Assembly (NCBI RefSeq): GCF_002080435.1
Contig: NZ_CP020538.1
Span: 806,001 to 870,000 of the forward strand
Direction of reading: 5' to 3'
Origin: Sphingobium herbicidovorans
GTDB lineage: Bacteria > Pseudomonadota > Alphaproteobacteria > Sphingomonadales > Sphingomonadaceae
DNA: 64,000 bases
Shown here: positions 1 through 9,100 of the stretch, piece after piece
Layout: each line of letters begins with the position of its first letter
Numbering within the stretch: the first letter of the stretch is position 1
Program-made: the position numbers and the translations under genes
Notes under the pieces: model-generated
Seen by the model: only the letters and a program-made list of their open reading frames with translations
Told to the model about the DNA's origin: nothing
Databases searched by the model: none

Positions 1-1268
1 GGACCGGTGCAGGGCGTCGCGACAAAGGCGACCAGCGCCCCTGTCCAGAATGCGCCCGCAACGCCCGCCTTGCCCGCCAGCTTTTCGCCGCCGCCAAAGG
101 CGCTGAGTTCAAAGAGCCCGGCGAGGTTGAAGGCGACAGCGGTGACCAGCAGCAGCAGCAAGAGGATGACGCGCGGGTCCTGCAACTGGAAGGCCCAGCC
201 GACCGCGACCCCCGCCGTCCTGACCCCAAGCAGCAAGGCGCCCAGCGCGAGGCAGGTGAGGATGACCCCCGCGACATAGGCAAGCGCCTCCCGCCGCACG
301 CTGCGTTCATCGCCGCCCGCCCGCGCGAGCTTGAGCGCCTTCAGTCCCAGTATCGGGAAGACGCAAGGCATGATGTTGAGCAGCAACCCGCCAAGAATGG
401 CGCCGCCCAGTGCGACCAATGTCGTCAACAGCAGGCCCTGTGCCGGAGCGTCCACTGCGCCGGGAGCGGCCGTGAGCAGAAAGCCGACATGATCGCCAGT
501 GCGCAACACCGCCTGCACCGGGCCGCCCTTCATGGGCTGGGCCGCATCGGTCTCGATGAGCAAACGGTCGCCATGGCGGCTGACGGTCTGGGGCGCGGCG
601 TAGCGGGCCAGACCCTCTTCAAGAGGGAAAAGATGGACGTCGTCCGCCGCAGCATCCGCCGGAAAGGGAACCGACAGCCGCAGCTTGCCGTCGATGACCG
701 CATAGCTGGCCCGGCTGCCGAGAGGCCTTGGCAGATGCGCGCGCCAGCCATCGAAGCGCGCCAGCGCGCCAGCCGTCACCGCGCCATCGCCCGCCACGAG
801 ATCGAGTGAGATTTCCGCGCTTTCCGGCACGCAGATCTTGTCGGTGCAGGCGAGCCACTCCGCATGGCCGCTTATGGGCAGTCGCGTTCCGACGGCCACG
901 TCCGGCGCGACGGTCAGGGGCGCCAGGATGGCATAGGGGCCTTCATAGACATGGTTCATCAGGCCGGAAATCAGCAGCGTTTCGGGCACGGGATAGCGCA
1001 GCTGTCCTATGCTGACGCCCTTGGGCAGAACCCATTTGACGGTCATGCCCAGCCCTGCGTCGCCCGGATTTTGCCAATAGCCGTGCCAGCCCGATTCCGG
1101 CGTCATGGCAAAGGCGATGCTGGTGGTCCGGCCCGGCGCTGGCGCGGCGCTTTCCGACACCAGTTGCGCGGCGATATGCGGCGCGCCGGTTCCAAACGCG
1201 CCTTGCGCGTAGGCGGCGGGCGCGAACAAGAGCGCAAGCGTCATCAGAAGGACATGGAAATTCCGCAT
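1..1268 (-). CDS. DsbD/ScsB-like thiol:disulfide interchange protein, cut by left window edge
   Basis: Likely a membrane electron carrier that passes reducing power from the cytoplasm to periplasmic thiol proteins. About 422 codons are visible. Translation from the ATG at 1268 gives a signal peptide ending near 'APAAYAQG', then a periplasmic immunoglobulin-like domain with a cysteine pair in 'LACTDKICVPE' (Cys141 and Cys146), as in the N-terminal domain of ScsB/DsbD proteins. From about residue 265 hydrophobic segments begin, with 'NIMPCVFPILGLKALKLA' and, at the edge, 'VATPCTG'. These are the two membrane cysteine motifs of the DsbD/CcdA transmembrane domain. The C-terminal thioredoxin-like domain expected in the family would lie beyond base 1 and is not seen. 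The family is clear; DsbD versus ScsB cannot be settled from this part. Confidence 0.85.
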   Translation of the reverse strand, partial: MRNFHVLLMTLALLFAPAAYAQGAFGTGAPHIAAQLVSESAAPAPGRTTSIAFAMTPESGWHGYWQNPGDAGLGMTVKWVLPKGVSIGQLRYPVPETLLISGLMNHVYEGPYAILAPLTVAPDVAVGTRLPISGHAEWLACTDKICVPESAEISLDLVAGDGAVTAGALARFDGWRAHLPRPLGSRASYAVIDGKLRLSVPFPADAAADDVHLFPLEEGLARYAAPQTVSRHGDRLLIETDAAQPMKGGPVQAVLRTGDHVGFLLTAAPGAVDAPAQGLLLTTLVALGGAILGGLLLNIMPCVFPILGLKALKLARAGGDERSVRREALAYVAGVILTCLALGALLLGVRTAGVAVGWAFQLQDPRVILLLLLLVTAVAFNLAGLFELSAFGGGEKLAGKAGVAGAFWTGALVAFVATPCTG

Positions 1269-1347
1269 CGGGCCTCTTGTTCGGGTGAATGAAAGCGGGC
1301 TAGGTCTGCCCGCTCCCGCCGTCAAGGCATCAGAAGGGGCAGTATAT

Positions 1348-2997
1348 ATGTTGAAGAAGGCGATCGCCGCCTTGCTGCTGGCAGCGCCGCTGCCCGCACT
1401 CGCCCAACCCGCGGCCAGCACGGTCCCGGCTGCCGTGCAGCCCCGGCTGATCATCGCCATTTCGGTCGATCAATTTTCCGCGGACCTGTTCAACCAATAT
1501 CGCCCCTTTTACAGCGGCGGCCTGAAACGCCTGAGCGAAGGCGCTGTGTTCCCGCGCGGCTATCAAAGCCACGCCGCGACCGAAACATGCCCCGGCCACA
1601 GCACCATATTGACCGGCAGCCGCCCATCACGCACCGGGATCATCGCCAATAGCTGGATGGATCTGAACGTGGCGCGCGCCAACAAGACGATCTACTGCGC
1701 CGAGGATGAAAGCCAGCCGGGCGGCGGCGCATCCGGCTATGTCGCCTCTCCCGTGCATCTGCGCGTGCCGACGCTGGGGCAGCGGATGAAGGCGGCCAAT
1801 CCGGCGGCGCGCGTGGTGGCCGTCGCGGGCAAGGACCGCGCGGCGATCATGATGGCCGGGGCCAATGCGGACCAGGTCTGGTGGCTCACTCCCAAGGGTT
1901 ACGCCAGCTATCAAGACATTCCAGCGCCCCCGCTGGTGGAGCGGGTGAACCAGATTTTCGCGCAGCGGCTGGCCGCGCCCAATCCCGGATTTGACCTGCC
2001 GCCACAGTGCGCGGCCAAGGATATTGCCGTCAGTACCGGGCCGGGGAAGACAGTTGGCACCGGCCGCTTCGCGCGGCCAGCCGGCAATTTCCACGCCTTC
2101 CGCACATCGCCGGAGCAGGACGCGCTGACGCTGGCCTTTGCCGCAGCCACAATCGAAAGCATGGGATTGGGCAAGCAGCCGCAGACGGACATTCTTTCCA
2201 TCGGGCTGTCCGCGATGGATCTGATCGGCCACGCCTATGGCAATGAAGGCACGGAAAGCTGCATCCAGATCGATCGGATCGACCGCGAACTGGGCGCCTT
2301 TTTCGATCAACTGGACCGGCAGGAAATCGACTATGTCGTCATGCTGACCGCCGATCATGGCGGCCACGACCTGCCTGAACGGCATCGCCAGAACGCAATG
2401 CCGATGCAACAGCGGGTGGACCGGGCGCTGACGCCGCGCGCCTTGTCCGAAGCGGTCGCTGCAAAGACCGGCATCGGCAGCAAGGACCTGGTCCGGGGCG
2501 ATGGCCCATCGGGCGATCTGTATTTCAGCCTCGACCTGACCCGCGCCCAGCGCGCCAGGGTCGAAACGGCCACGCTGGCGCTGCTGCGGGCGCATCCCCA
2601 GGTGGAAGCCGTGTTTACCAAAGCCCAGATTGCGGCCGCGCCTTCCCCTTCCGGTCCGCCCGAAAACTGGTCCCTGCTGGAAAAAGCCCGCGCCAGCTTC
2701 GACGCTGAACGGTCCGGCGACCTGCTCCTGCTGCTGAAATCCCATGTCACGCCAATCGCCGATCCCGCCCATGGTTTCGTTGCGACCCATGGATCGCCGT
2801 GGGACGGGGATCGCCGGGTGCCGATCCTGTTCTGGCGCAAGGGGATGCGGCATTTCGAACAGCCGCTGGGGGTGGAAACGGCGGACATCATGCCGACCCT
2901 GGCCGCGCTCATTGACCTGCCGGTGCCCCGCGACGAGATTGACGGGCGATGCCTGGACCTGATTGCCGGGGAAGGCGACAGTTGCAGAGGGAATTAG
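1348..2997 (+). CDS. pafA: PafA-like alkaline phosphatase / type I phosphodiesterase family protein
   Basis: Predicted exported phosphate-monoester hydrolase of the alkaline phosphatase superfamily, 549 aa. A signal peptide is visible (hydrophobic 'AIAALLLAAPLPALAQ'). The metal-binding and nucleophile region contains 'SVDQF' and 'ATETCPGHSTILTG'; the threonine before CPGH (about residue 80) is the expected nucleophile. 'AGKDRAAIMMAG' carries a lysine and an arginine two residues apart, as in the PafA active site. Further metal ligands lie in 'TADHGGHDLPERH' and 'GFVATHGSP'. I start at the ATG at 1348 because it begins the signal peptide and has a purine-rich site (AGAAGGGG) upstream; an upstream in-frame ATG at 1285 adds an unlikely 21-residue leader. 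It stands alone and probably serves phosphate scavenging. Confidence in family is high, in exact substrate moderate. Confidence 0.88.
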   Translation: MLKKAIAALLLAAPLPALAQPAASTVPAAVQPRLIIAISVDQFSADLFNQYRPFYSGGLKRLSEGAVFPRGYQSHAATETCPGHSTILTGSRPSRTGIIANSWMDLNVARANKTIYCAEDESQPGGGASGYVASPVHLRVPTLGQRMKAANPAARVVAVAGKDRAAIMMAGANADQVWWLTPKGYASYQDIPAPPLVERVNQIFAQRLAAPNPGFDLPPQCAAKDIAVSTGPGKTVGTGRFARPAGNFHAFRTSPEQDALTLAFAAATIESMGLGKQPQTDILSIGLSAMDLIGHAYGNEGTESCIQIDRIDRELGAFFDQLDRQEIDYVVMLTADHGGHDLPERHRQNAMPMQQRVDRALTPRALSEAVAAKTGIGSKDLVRGDGPSGDLYFSLDLTRAQRARVETATLALLRAHPQVEAVFTKAQIAAAPSPSGPPENWSLLEKARASFDAERSGDLLLLLKSHVTPIADPAHGFVATHGSPWDGDRRVPILFWRKGMRHFEQPLGVETADIMPTLAALIDLPVPRDEIDGRCLDLIAGEGDSCRGN

Positions 2998-3023
2998 GCT
3001 AACGGGTGCCGCCTAAGCCTCAA

Positions 3024-3092
3024 CATCCGTTCGCCCTGAGCTTGTCGAAGGGCGCTAAGAGTGGGCTTCGACAAGCTCAGCCCGAACGGATG
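3024..3092. repeat. REP-like long inverted repeat (possible bidirectional terminator)
   Basis: Two arms of about 28 bases, 3024-3053 and 3065-3092, are near-perfect reverse complements built on the core 'TTCGACAAGCTCAG' and its complement, separated by about 11 bases. The sequence matches the well-known interspersed 'CTGAGCTTGTCGAAG' palindrome of sphingomonads and other proteobacteria. It lies between the convergent phosphatase and serine acetyltransferase genes, where it could also stop transcription. Confidence 0.8.
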
Positions 3093-3129
3093 TGGGAGGT
3101 TGCGATGTCACACAGTAGCGCAACCGCTC

Positions 3130-4125
3130 TCAAATATTCTCCGCAAAGCCGTCGCGCAGGCCGTGAACCCTGTGCGGCGCGGAGACTTCCACCCGGCTGG
3201 TCACTTCATATTGCGCCTTTGCCTGGCGCACATTGCTGTCGGCAGGCACGCTGTCGGTCAACCAGACATTGCCGCCGATCACTGACCGGCTGCCGATGAT
3301 GATGCGCCCCAATATGGTGGCGCCTGCGTAGATGACGACGTCATCCTCGATGATCGGGTGGCGGGGCAGCGCCTTTTCAAGCGCCCCCTTCTCGTCGGCG
3401 GGGAAGCTGCGCGCGCCCAGCGTCACGCCCTGATACAGCCGCACCCGGTTCCCCACGATCGCGGTTTCGCCGATGACGACGCCCGTGCCATGGTCGATGA
3501 AGAAGCTGTGACCGATCCGCGCGCCGGGATGGATGTCGATCCCGGTCTGCGAATGGGCGATTTCGGAAGTGATCCGCGCGACCAGCGGCGCGCCAAGATC
3601 ATACAGCCGGTGTGCCAGCCGGTGGTGGATGATCGCCAGCATCGAGGGGTAGCAGATCAGCACCTCGTCCATGCTGCGGGCGGCTGGATCGCCCAGGAAT
3701 GCGGCCTCCACATCGCTGTCGAGCAGTTCGCGCACACTGGGCAGGCTTTCGGCGAAAGCGCCGATGATGCGCGCCGCCTCCGCATCGATTTCAGCCGGTG
3801 CGCGGTCATGCATGGCGTAAAGCAGTTCAAGGCGGATCTGCCGGTAAAGCCGGCTGAGCGCGGTCTGAAGGGTTTCGGCCACGAACGCATCTTCATTATG
3901 GACGCGAATGGTATTGGGGCCGAGGCGCAGTGGAAACAGAGCGCCGCACAGCGCATGCGTAATTTTCATGAGGCTGGCGCGTGAAGGGAATCCTTCCGCA
4001 CCATATTCGGCGTGATGCTGCTGCGCCTGCCGCCAACGGCTGCGAACCGCGCCCAGATCGCTCACCAGCCGGCCGATGTCCCAATAGCCGTCCAGAACCT
4101 GATCTTCGCCTTCGCCGTCCGTCAT
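3130..4125 (-). CDS. cysE: Serine O-acetyltransferase
   Basis: Transfers acetyl from acetyl-CoA to L-serine, the first step of cysteine synthesis in the cytoplasm. The protein is 331 aa, with the long N-terminal helical region of the EpsC/SAT type followed by a left-handed beta-helix of hexapeptide repeats. Diagnostic stretches are 'GIDIHPGARIGHSFFIDHG' and 'VVIGETAIVGNRVRLYQG', including the His and Asp of the active site, and 'ILGRIIIGSRSVIGGNVW'. The C-terminal tail after the helix carries the flexible segment usual in the family. The start at 4125 (MTDGEGED) is the most upstream ATG. The gene is not part of a visible cys operon; its leftward neighbour converges across the REP-like hairpin. 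Confidence 0.93.
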   Translation of the reverse strand: MTDGEGEDQVLDGYWDIGRLVSDLGAVRSRWRQAQQHHAEYGAEGFPSRASLMKITHALCGALFPLRLGPNTIRVHNEDAFVAETLQTALSRLYRQIRLELLYAMHDRAPAEIDAEAARIIGAFAESLPSVRELLDSDVEAAFLGDPAARSMDEVLICYPSMLAIIHHRLAHRLYDLGAPLVARITSEIAHSQTGIDIHPGARIGHSFFIDHGTGVVIGETAIVGNRVRLYQGVTLGARSFPADEKGALEKALPRHPIIEDDVVIYAGATILGRIIIGSRSVIGGNVWLTDSVPADSNVRQAKAQYEVTSRVEVSAPHRVHGLRDGFAENI

Positions 4126-4216
4126 ACATGCCTCTTCTTCAACGGGAGCCGGGCATAGACCAGCTTGGCAAGAGCTATAAACGACTTTTGCTTGGACCCT
4201 GACAGTTTCTCTTTTG

Positions 4217-5569
4217 TCAGCGCAGGGAAACGGCTCCGCGCTTTTTTTCGGGCGCGGCGGGCTGTGGCAATCGGATTTCGACGCGCAATCCGCCCTCTGG
4301 CCGGTTGGCGAGCGTCAAAGTCCCGTCCTCCTGATCCACCGCCTTGGCGACGATGGCCAGACCCAGGCCCAGCCCGCGCGTGTTCCGTTGCCTCGCCTGA
4401 TCCAGTCGCGCGAAAGGCCTCAACACTTCTTCCAGCTTGTCTTCGGGGATGCCCGGCCCGTCGTCATCGACACGGATAAGCACCTCGCCACTCCGCCGCT
4501 CGACGCTGACTTCGGCGCGCTGGCCGTAATGCAGGGCGTTTTCGACAAGATTGATGACTGCGCGACGAAGCAGCATCGGATGGGCATTTATTTCCAGATG
4601 ATCCGGGCCATCATAGGTGACATCCGCATCCTGATCCTGAAAGGCGTCGACGACCGTCGCCACGGTCACCGCAATGTCGGTGCGCACCGAAGGTTCGCCA
4701 TTTTTCTCACCGCCCAGAAAAGCCAGCAGGGAGTCGATCATCGCCTCCATCTCGGCCAGGTCGCCGCTCATCGCGTCCCTGGCTTCCACATCGGCCAGCC
4801 CTTCCAGACGAAGCTGCAAACGGGAAAGCGGGGTGCGCAGGTCATGCCCCACGGCCGCCAGCGTTTCGGTGCGTTCGGTTATCAGCCGGTGGATGCGTTT
4901 CTGCATCGCGTTGAACGCGCGGATAAGGTCGCGCACATCGCTGGTGCCGCCTTCCTCGACGATCACCTCATCGCTAAGGCCGATATGCTCGGTCGCCTTT
5001 TTAAGATCGCGGAGCGGGGCCAGCGTCCGGCGGATCAGCATGGCCCCGGCCACCATCAGCGCGACGAGCGGGAAAAGAGCCAGGCCCATCCGCCCGATGG
5101 TGAAGGTCCATTGCCCTTCGGTATGGCGCATGCCGAAATAGAGCCAGCTTTTGTCCGGCAATTGCAATCCGCCATTGATTTGCGACACGCGGCCGGGGGA
5201 AGCCAGTCGCAACCACAGGTTCGATTGCTCCAGGCTGGGTTCCCAGGTGACGATCTGACGCCGCATCCGCTGCAGTTCAGGGGCCAATGGCGGCGGCGGC
5301 GGCGAGGACGGCGTCCAATGAACGTCATAGCGGTCGGTGGTAAGCTGGATCGACATCGCATGCCGCTCTGCCGGCGGTTGCTCCGCCAACAGCTTCCTGG
5401 CGATGACGAGATGCTCGGCCAGCCGCCGCGCCTCGTCATCCTGTAGCGAAAGATGGCCCGCACGCTCGTAGATCAGGGTGCCGACCGCGAATTCCAGAGT
5501 GAGCGTCAACAGCAGGATCGCCAGGAGCCGGCCCACCAGGCCAACCGACCGGCTGACATGAAGCCTCAA
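4217..5569 (-). CDS. Sensor histidine kinase, EnvZ-like
   Basis: Membrane sensor kinase of 450 aa that phosphorylates the response regulator encoded just upstream. Two transmembrane segments (about residues 10-33 and 160-180) flank a periplasmic domain of about 125 residues that contains a run of six prolines near residue 90. A HAMP linker follows, then the H-box 'AVGHDLRTPLSRLQLRL' with phospho-acceptor His242, N-box 'NLVENALHYG', and ATP-binding boxes 'VDDDGPGIPE' and 'TRGLGLGLAIVAKAV'. Its ATG overlaps the stop of the upstream regulator gene by four bases (ATGA), so the two are translationally coupled. The signal sensed is unknown. Confidence 0.92.
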   Translation of the reverse strand: MRLHVSRSVGLVGRLLAILLLTLTLEFAVGTLIYERAGHLSLQDDEARRLAEHLVIARKLLAEQPPAERHAMSIQLTTDRYDVHWTPSSPPPPPLAPELQRMRRQIVTWEPSLEQSNLWLRLASPGRVSQINGGLQLPDKSWLYFGMRHTEGQWTFTIGRMGLALFPLVALMVAGAMLIRRTLAPLRDLKKATEHIGLSDEVIVEEGGTSDVRDLIRAFNAMQKRIHRLITERTETLAAVGHDLRTPLSRLQLRLEGLADVEARDAMSGDLAEMEAMIDSLLAFLGGEKNGEPSVRTDIAVTVATVVDAFQDQDADVTYDGPDHLEINAHPMLLRRAVINLVENALHYGQRAEVSVERRSGEVLIRVDDDGPGIPEDKLEEVLRPFARLDQARQRNTRGLGLGLAIVAKAVDQEDGTLTLANRPEGGLRVEIRLPQPAAPEKKRGAVSLR

Positions 5570-6276
5570 GCGCGGCTGACCTCTGCATTGAACATATAGC
5601 CGACGCCCCGCACGGTCGTAATCGGCGCGGTCCTGCCCTCAAGGGACAGCTTGCGGCGCAGGCGGCTGACCAGCACATCGATACTGCGATCAGAGCTGTC
5701 ACCCATGCGCGTGCGCGACAGTTCGATCAGACGCTCGCGGGCGATGACGCGCTGCGGGTGGCTGAGGAAAGAGCCAAGCAGGTCGAATTCCGCACCCGTG
5801 AGATCCACGATGGCGCCGGTGGGAGAGCGCAGTTCGCGGCGCGGAAAGTTGACGACCCAGCCGTCGAACCGCGCTTCATTTTCCCGATGCTCGTCAGGCC
5901 CGCGCTCAACGCCGACGCGGCGCAGGATCGCGCGGATCCGGGCGATCAGCTCGCGCGTGCCAAAAGGCTTTGGAAGATAATCGTCCGCGCCCAGTTCCAG
6001 ACCGACGATGCGATCGGTCTCGCTGCCCTTGGCACTGATGAAGATGATGGGAACGTCGCTCTTGCGACGGATCTGGCGGCAAAGATCGATGCCGTTGGTG
6101 CCAGGAAGCATGACATCGAGCACAACGAGGTCAACCGGGCCAGCGTCGAACGCGACCCACATTTCGGGACCGGACGATGCGGGCCGGACCTGATAGCCAT
6201 GTTCCTGAAGCGCCCGCGCCGTCAAAGTGCGCAGTGGCGGGTCATCTTCTACCAGAATGATCGTGGGTGCGGTCAT
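5566..6276 (-). CDS. OmpR-family response regulator
   Basis: DNA-binding partner of the histidine kinase encoded downstream, 236 aa. The receiver domain has the acidic pocket 'VEDD' (Glu10, Asp11, Asp12), phospho-acceptor Asp54 in 'VVLDVMLPG' and conserved Lys103 in 'LPKPFG'. A C-terminal winged helix is seen in 'LTGAEFDLLGSFLSHPQ', 'SIDVLVSRLRRKL' and 'TVRGVGYMF'. It resembles the orphan regulator at 9929-10639 closely enough to be a paralogue, for example the shared 'RIVGLELGADDY'. About 190 bases separate it from the porin gene's 3' end, so its promoter lies in 6277-6432. Confidence 0.93.
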   Translation of the reverse strand: MTAPTIILVEDDPPLRTLTARALQEHGYQVRPASSGPEMWVAFDAGPVDLVVLDVMLPGTNGIDLCRQIRRKSDVPIIFISAKGSETDRIVGLELGADDYLPKPFGTRELIARIRAILRRVGVERGPDEHRENEARFDGWVVNFPRRELRSPTGAIVDLTGAEFDLLGSFLSHPQRVIARERLIELSRTRMGDSSDRSIDVLVSRLRRKLSLEGRTAPITTVRGVGYMFNAEVSRA

Positions 6277-6432
6277 CCCAGGAAGTTCACGCGGCGAAAT
6301 GGGCTCATGTGTCGCGGGATAAGGGTCACTGGATGAAGGGTCAACCAGACGTTACCACAGAAACGCATTGAGACGGGATCAGCAACGCTTTGTCATCCTG
6401 CGGACAATTTTCGGGATTGCAGCAAGAGTGTG

Positions 6433-6462
6433 ATGCCGGGCCCGGCGAACCGGGCCCGGCAT
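6433..6462 (-). terminator. Hairpin downstream of the TorF-like porin
   Basis: A perfect 13-bp stem (6433-6445 with 6450-6462) closes on a CGAA tetraloop, eight bases past the porin stop. It is very GC-rich. No uridine run follows on the minus strand, so it may act with Rho or as an mRNA-stabilising hairpin. Confidence 0.7.
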
Positions 6463-6469
6463 TACCGGA

Positions 6470-7306
6470 TCAGAACGCTGCGGTCAGCGAGAATACGACC
6501 TGGCCGCGAGCAATCGACTGGCCGAAGCCCTTACCGTCGTTGACCATGAAGTTCGGACGGATGTAGTTTTCCTCGACGCGAGCGATGTCGGTATCGACAT
6601 AGGCGATACCCGCGGTCAGCGGCGTGCCGGGGATGGCGACGTCCGCGCCCACCAGCCAGTCGAGATACTTGCCGGTCGGCGCGATCGAGGTGCCGTTCGG
6701 GCCAAGACCGGGGTTGCCGTTCGACCAGCCGAGGTGCGCCTTCAGCGTGACGGGGGTGTTGGGCACCGAACCGCTGATGTCGCCCCAGATGTACAGATTG
6801 TCTTCCTTGTCACCCGGATTGAAGATCGTGCAGGCCGCGTCGCTGCATACGTTGCCCAGCGCTTCCTGCTTGGGAGCATAGGCAACGCCCAGCAGACCCT
6901 TGACCGGACCCAGCTGGCTCGACAGCTTCACATAAGGTTCGGCGAAGTCGGTCGTGTCCGCACCCGACGGGTACATGTACCAGGTCAGGCCGACGTCCAG
7001 CGTCGCGCCGCCCAGCGGAACGGCATAACCGGCGAACAGGTCGAGTTCCATGTTGGCGCCGCCGAAACGACCCCAGCCGCCCAGGTTCGAACCCCAGGCG
7101 CCTGCATAGAGGCCGCTTTCATGCGTGGCGGTGATGCCGCCCTGAATGGCCATGCCCTTGTCGGTCTGCGAAACGCCGCGGAAGCGATAGTCAGAAACCA
7201 GCGCGACGCTACCCGACACGGTGACGGGACCTTCGGCTTCTTCCTGGGCAAATGCCGGCGCGCTCGACATCAGGGCGAGGGCAGCACAGGCGATTTGATA
7301 TTTCAT
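6470..7306 (-). CDS. TorF-family putative porin
   Basis: Outer-membrane beta-barrel protein of 278 aa, in the family annotated as TorF-like porins (the Gcw_chp family). A cleavable signal peptide is clear ('MKYQIACAALALMSSAPAFA'). The mature part opens with 'VSGSVALVSDYRFRGVSQT', the hallmark of the family, and continues as alternating amphipathic strands. It ends in 'VVFSLTAAF' with a terminal phenylalanine, as expected for barrel assembly. I start at 7306 because an AAGGGGAA site lies just upstream and the signal peptide begins there; a 15-residue upstream extension is open but lacks support. The solute is unknown. A strong hairpin follows the stop. Confidence 0.87.
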   Translation of the reverse strand: MKYQIACAALALMSSAPAFAQEEAEGPVTVSGSVALVSDYRFRGVSQTDKGMAIQGGITATHESGLYAGAWGSNLGGWGRFGGANMELDLFAGYAVPLGGATLDVGLTWYMYPSGADTTDFAEPYVKLSSQLGPVKGLLGVAYAPKQEALGNVCSDAACTIFNPGDKEDNLYIWGDISGSVPNTPVTLKAHLGWSNGNPGLGPNGTSIAPTGKYLDWLVGADVAIPGTPLTAGIAYVDTDIARVEENYIRPNFMVNDGKGFGQSIARGQVVFSLTAAF

Positions 7307-7431
7307 GAAACATTCCCCTTTTTTGGTAAGAATGTTCCGTCCTGCGTCCACACTGGCTCAACGATCTGTCTGTCGTCGATTACCGGCGGATTGAGCACAC
7401 ATTATTATGCTGCGGCGCAAAGCGATACGGT

Positions 7432-7456
7432 TTTTACCGCAAGTGCGAAGGTAAAA
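7432..7456. promoter_or_regulatory. Inverted repeat upstream of the porin gene, possible operator
   Basis: TTTTACC (7432-7438) and GGTAAAA (7450-7456) form a perfect 7-bp inverted repeat with an 11-base spacer, about 125 bases upstream of the porin start. It lies in the AT-rich part of a 294-base gap (7307-7600) that otherwise holds only the SulP terminator. No binding protein is assigned. Confidence 0.35.
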
Positions 7457-7535
7457 TCCAACCGTGCCATGAAAGCCACACTAAGTTTCTATATGAATGC
7501 TATATATTGCTATTATGTTTCTCACTAGCACTAGG

Positions 7536-7578
7536 CAAAAATAGAGCCGCCGCGCCATCGGGACTGGCGCGGCGGCTC
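7536..7578 (-). terminator. Rho-independent terminator of the SulP-carbonic anhydrase operon
   Basis: A perfect 13-bp GC stem (7544-7556 with 7566-7578, nine-base loop) is followed on the minus strand by TATTTTTGCC. It lies 22 bases past the SulP stop, the classical place for an intrinsic terminator. Confidence 0.88.
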
Positions 7579-7600
7579 ACGTCGCCTGGAGGGGGTGGGG

Positions 7601-9097
7601 TCAGGCGGCGAGGTTGCGAAGTCGTCCGGTTGCGCCCGACAGTTCGACGGTTGCGCCCGTATTGCGCCTGCGGTCGATCCACTCCCGCACCATCTCGGCG
7701 CATGTATGGTCGATATGGAGCAGGCGCTCGACATTCAGGATGACCGAGCGTTCAGCGGGAACCGATTCCAGCCTGGCCGATAATTTGGGCAGGGTCAGGA
7801 AGGTGGCGGTGCCATGCAACGCGACTTCATGCGCATCGTCGCGATGATCTTCGTCCAGGCGCAGACCCAGGCGGCGCGCATGAGGAAGAAGTTCAAGCAA
7901 TGACAGGCCGATGCCCACCAGCACACCGGTCAGCAGATCAGTGGTCACGACCATGATCAGAGTCGCCGCCCACACCACCGCCGGAAGCGGGCCGTAGCGA
8001 TGCAGCAGGTGCTTCACATGATCCACGCTGACCAGCCGTACGCCGGTCACGACCAATATGCCCGCCAGAGCGGCCATCGGGATTTCGCGCAGCAACCAGG
8101 GAAGCAGGGCGACAAAGCCCAATATCCAGATGCCGTGCAGGATCGCCGACAGACGCGTCTTTGCGCCCGCCTGGACGTTGGCGGAACTGCGGACGATCAC
8201 GCCGGTCATCGGCAACGCGCCCGCAAAGCCGCAAAGCAGGTTGCCCACGCCCTGCGCGCTCAATTCGCGATTATAGTTGGTGCGCACGCCGTCATGCATC
8301 CGATCGACCGCCGCCGCCGACAGCAGCGTTTCAGCGCTGGCGATGAAAGCGATGGCGATTGCGGTGGTCAGAATGGTCGGGTTCATCAACTGCTGGATCA
8401 GCCCCTGTTCGGGCAATGACACGGCCGCGACGATGGATTCCGGCACCACGACACGGGCCACCGGCAAGCCGAGGACAAAGGCCACGAGCGTCGCCAGCAC
8501 CACGCCGACAAGGGCGCCCGGCAGGAGCTTCAACGCCGCGGGCCGAAATTTTTCCCAGCCCAGCATGCCGCCGATGGTGACAAGACCAATGGCGAAGGCG
8601 GTCGCGGCGTCCTGGTTGCTGAGGCCGAAAATCTGGCCGGGCATCGCCATCAGGTTGGCAAGGCCGCTGGATAGCGGCTTGTCATCGAACAACACATGGA
8701 ACTGGCCAACCACGATCAGCACGCCGATGCCGGCGAGCATGCCATGGACGACCGCAGGCGAAATGGCGCGGAACCAGCCGCCGACCCTCATCAGGCCCGC
8801 GACGACCTGAATCGCGCCCGCCAGGATCAGGATCGGGCCAAGGGCGGAGAGCCCCTGTTCCCGCACGATTTCAAAGACGATGACGGCAAGGCCCGCGGCC
8901 GGGCCGCTGACCTGCAGCGGCGAACCGGCCAGCATGCCGACGACGATGCCGCCGATGATGCCGGTAATCAGTCCCTTTTCCGGTGGCACGCCGGACGCGA
9001 CGGCAATGCCCATGCAAAGAGGCATCGCCACCAGGAACACGACGATGGAGGCGGTGAGGTCGCGGCTGAACGTGCCGCCGGAAAGAGCTTTCAACAT
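7601..9097 (-). CDS. SulP-family inorganic anion (probably bicarbonate) transporter with STAS domain
   Basis: Inner-membrane transporter of 498 aa. The N-terminal sulfate-transporter domain has many hydrophobic helices and the family stretch 'SGPAAGLAVIVFEIV' near residue 65; 'ASAETLLSAAAVDRMHDG' lies near the middle. A C-terminal STAS domain occupies roughly residues 410-498. The gene sits three bases after the stop of a beta-carbonic anhydrase gene. The known pairing of SulP proteins with carbonic anhydrase suggests that the anion is bicarbonate rather than sulfate; this is inference from context. ATG at 9097 follows the upstream stop so closely that the two genes must be co-translated. Confidence 0.92.
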   Translation of the reverse strand: MLKALSGGTFSRDLTASIVVFLVAMPLCMGIAVASGVPPEKGLITGIIGGIVVGMLAGSPLQVSGPAAGLAVIVFEIVREQGLSALGPILILAGAIQVVAGLMRVGGWFRAISPAVVHGMLAGIGVLIVVGQFHVLFDDKPLSSGLANLMAMPGQIFGLSNQDAATAFAIGLVTIGGMLGWEKFRPAALKLLPGALVGVVLATLVAFVLGLPVARVVVPESIVAAVSLPEQGLIQQLMNPTILTTAIAIAFIASAETLLSAAAVDRMHDGVRTNYNRELSAQGVGNLLCGFAGALPMTGVIVRSSANVQAGAKTRLSAILHGIWILGFVALLPWLLREIPMAALAGILVVTGVRLVSVDHVKHLLHRYGPLPAVVWAATLIMVVTTDLLTGVLVGIGLSLLELLPHARRLGLRLDEDHRDDAHEVALHGTATFLTLPKLSARLESVPAERSVILNVERLLHIDHTCAEMVREWIDRRRNTGATVELSGATGRLRNLAA

Positions 9098-9100
9098 AGG

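Noticed and set aside
1627-2853. A 408-codon open frame on the minus strand
   Set aside because: It is antisense to the PafA-like phosphatase gene; its composition (Arg, Gly, Gln, His) is typical of a shadow frame.
4214-5446. A 410-codon open frame on the plus strand
   Set aside because: It mirrors the histidine kinase gene on the other strand and shows no domain.
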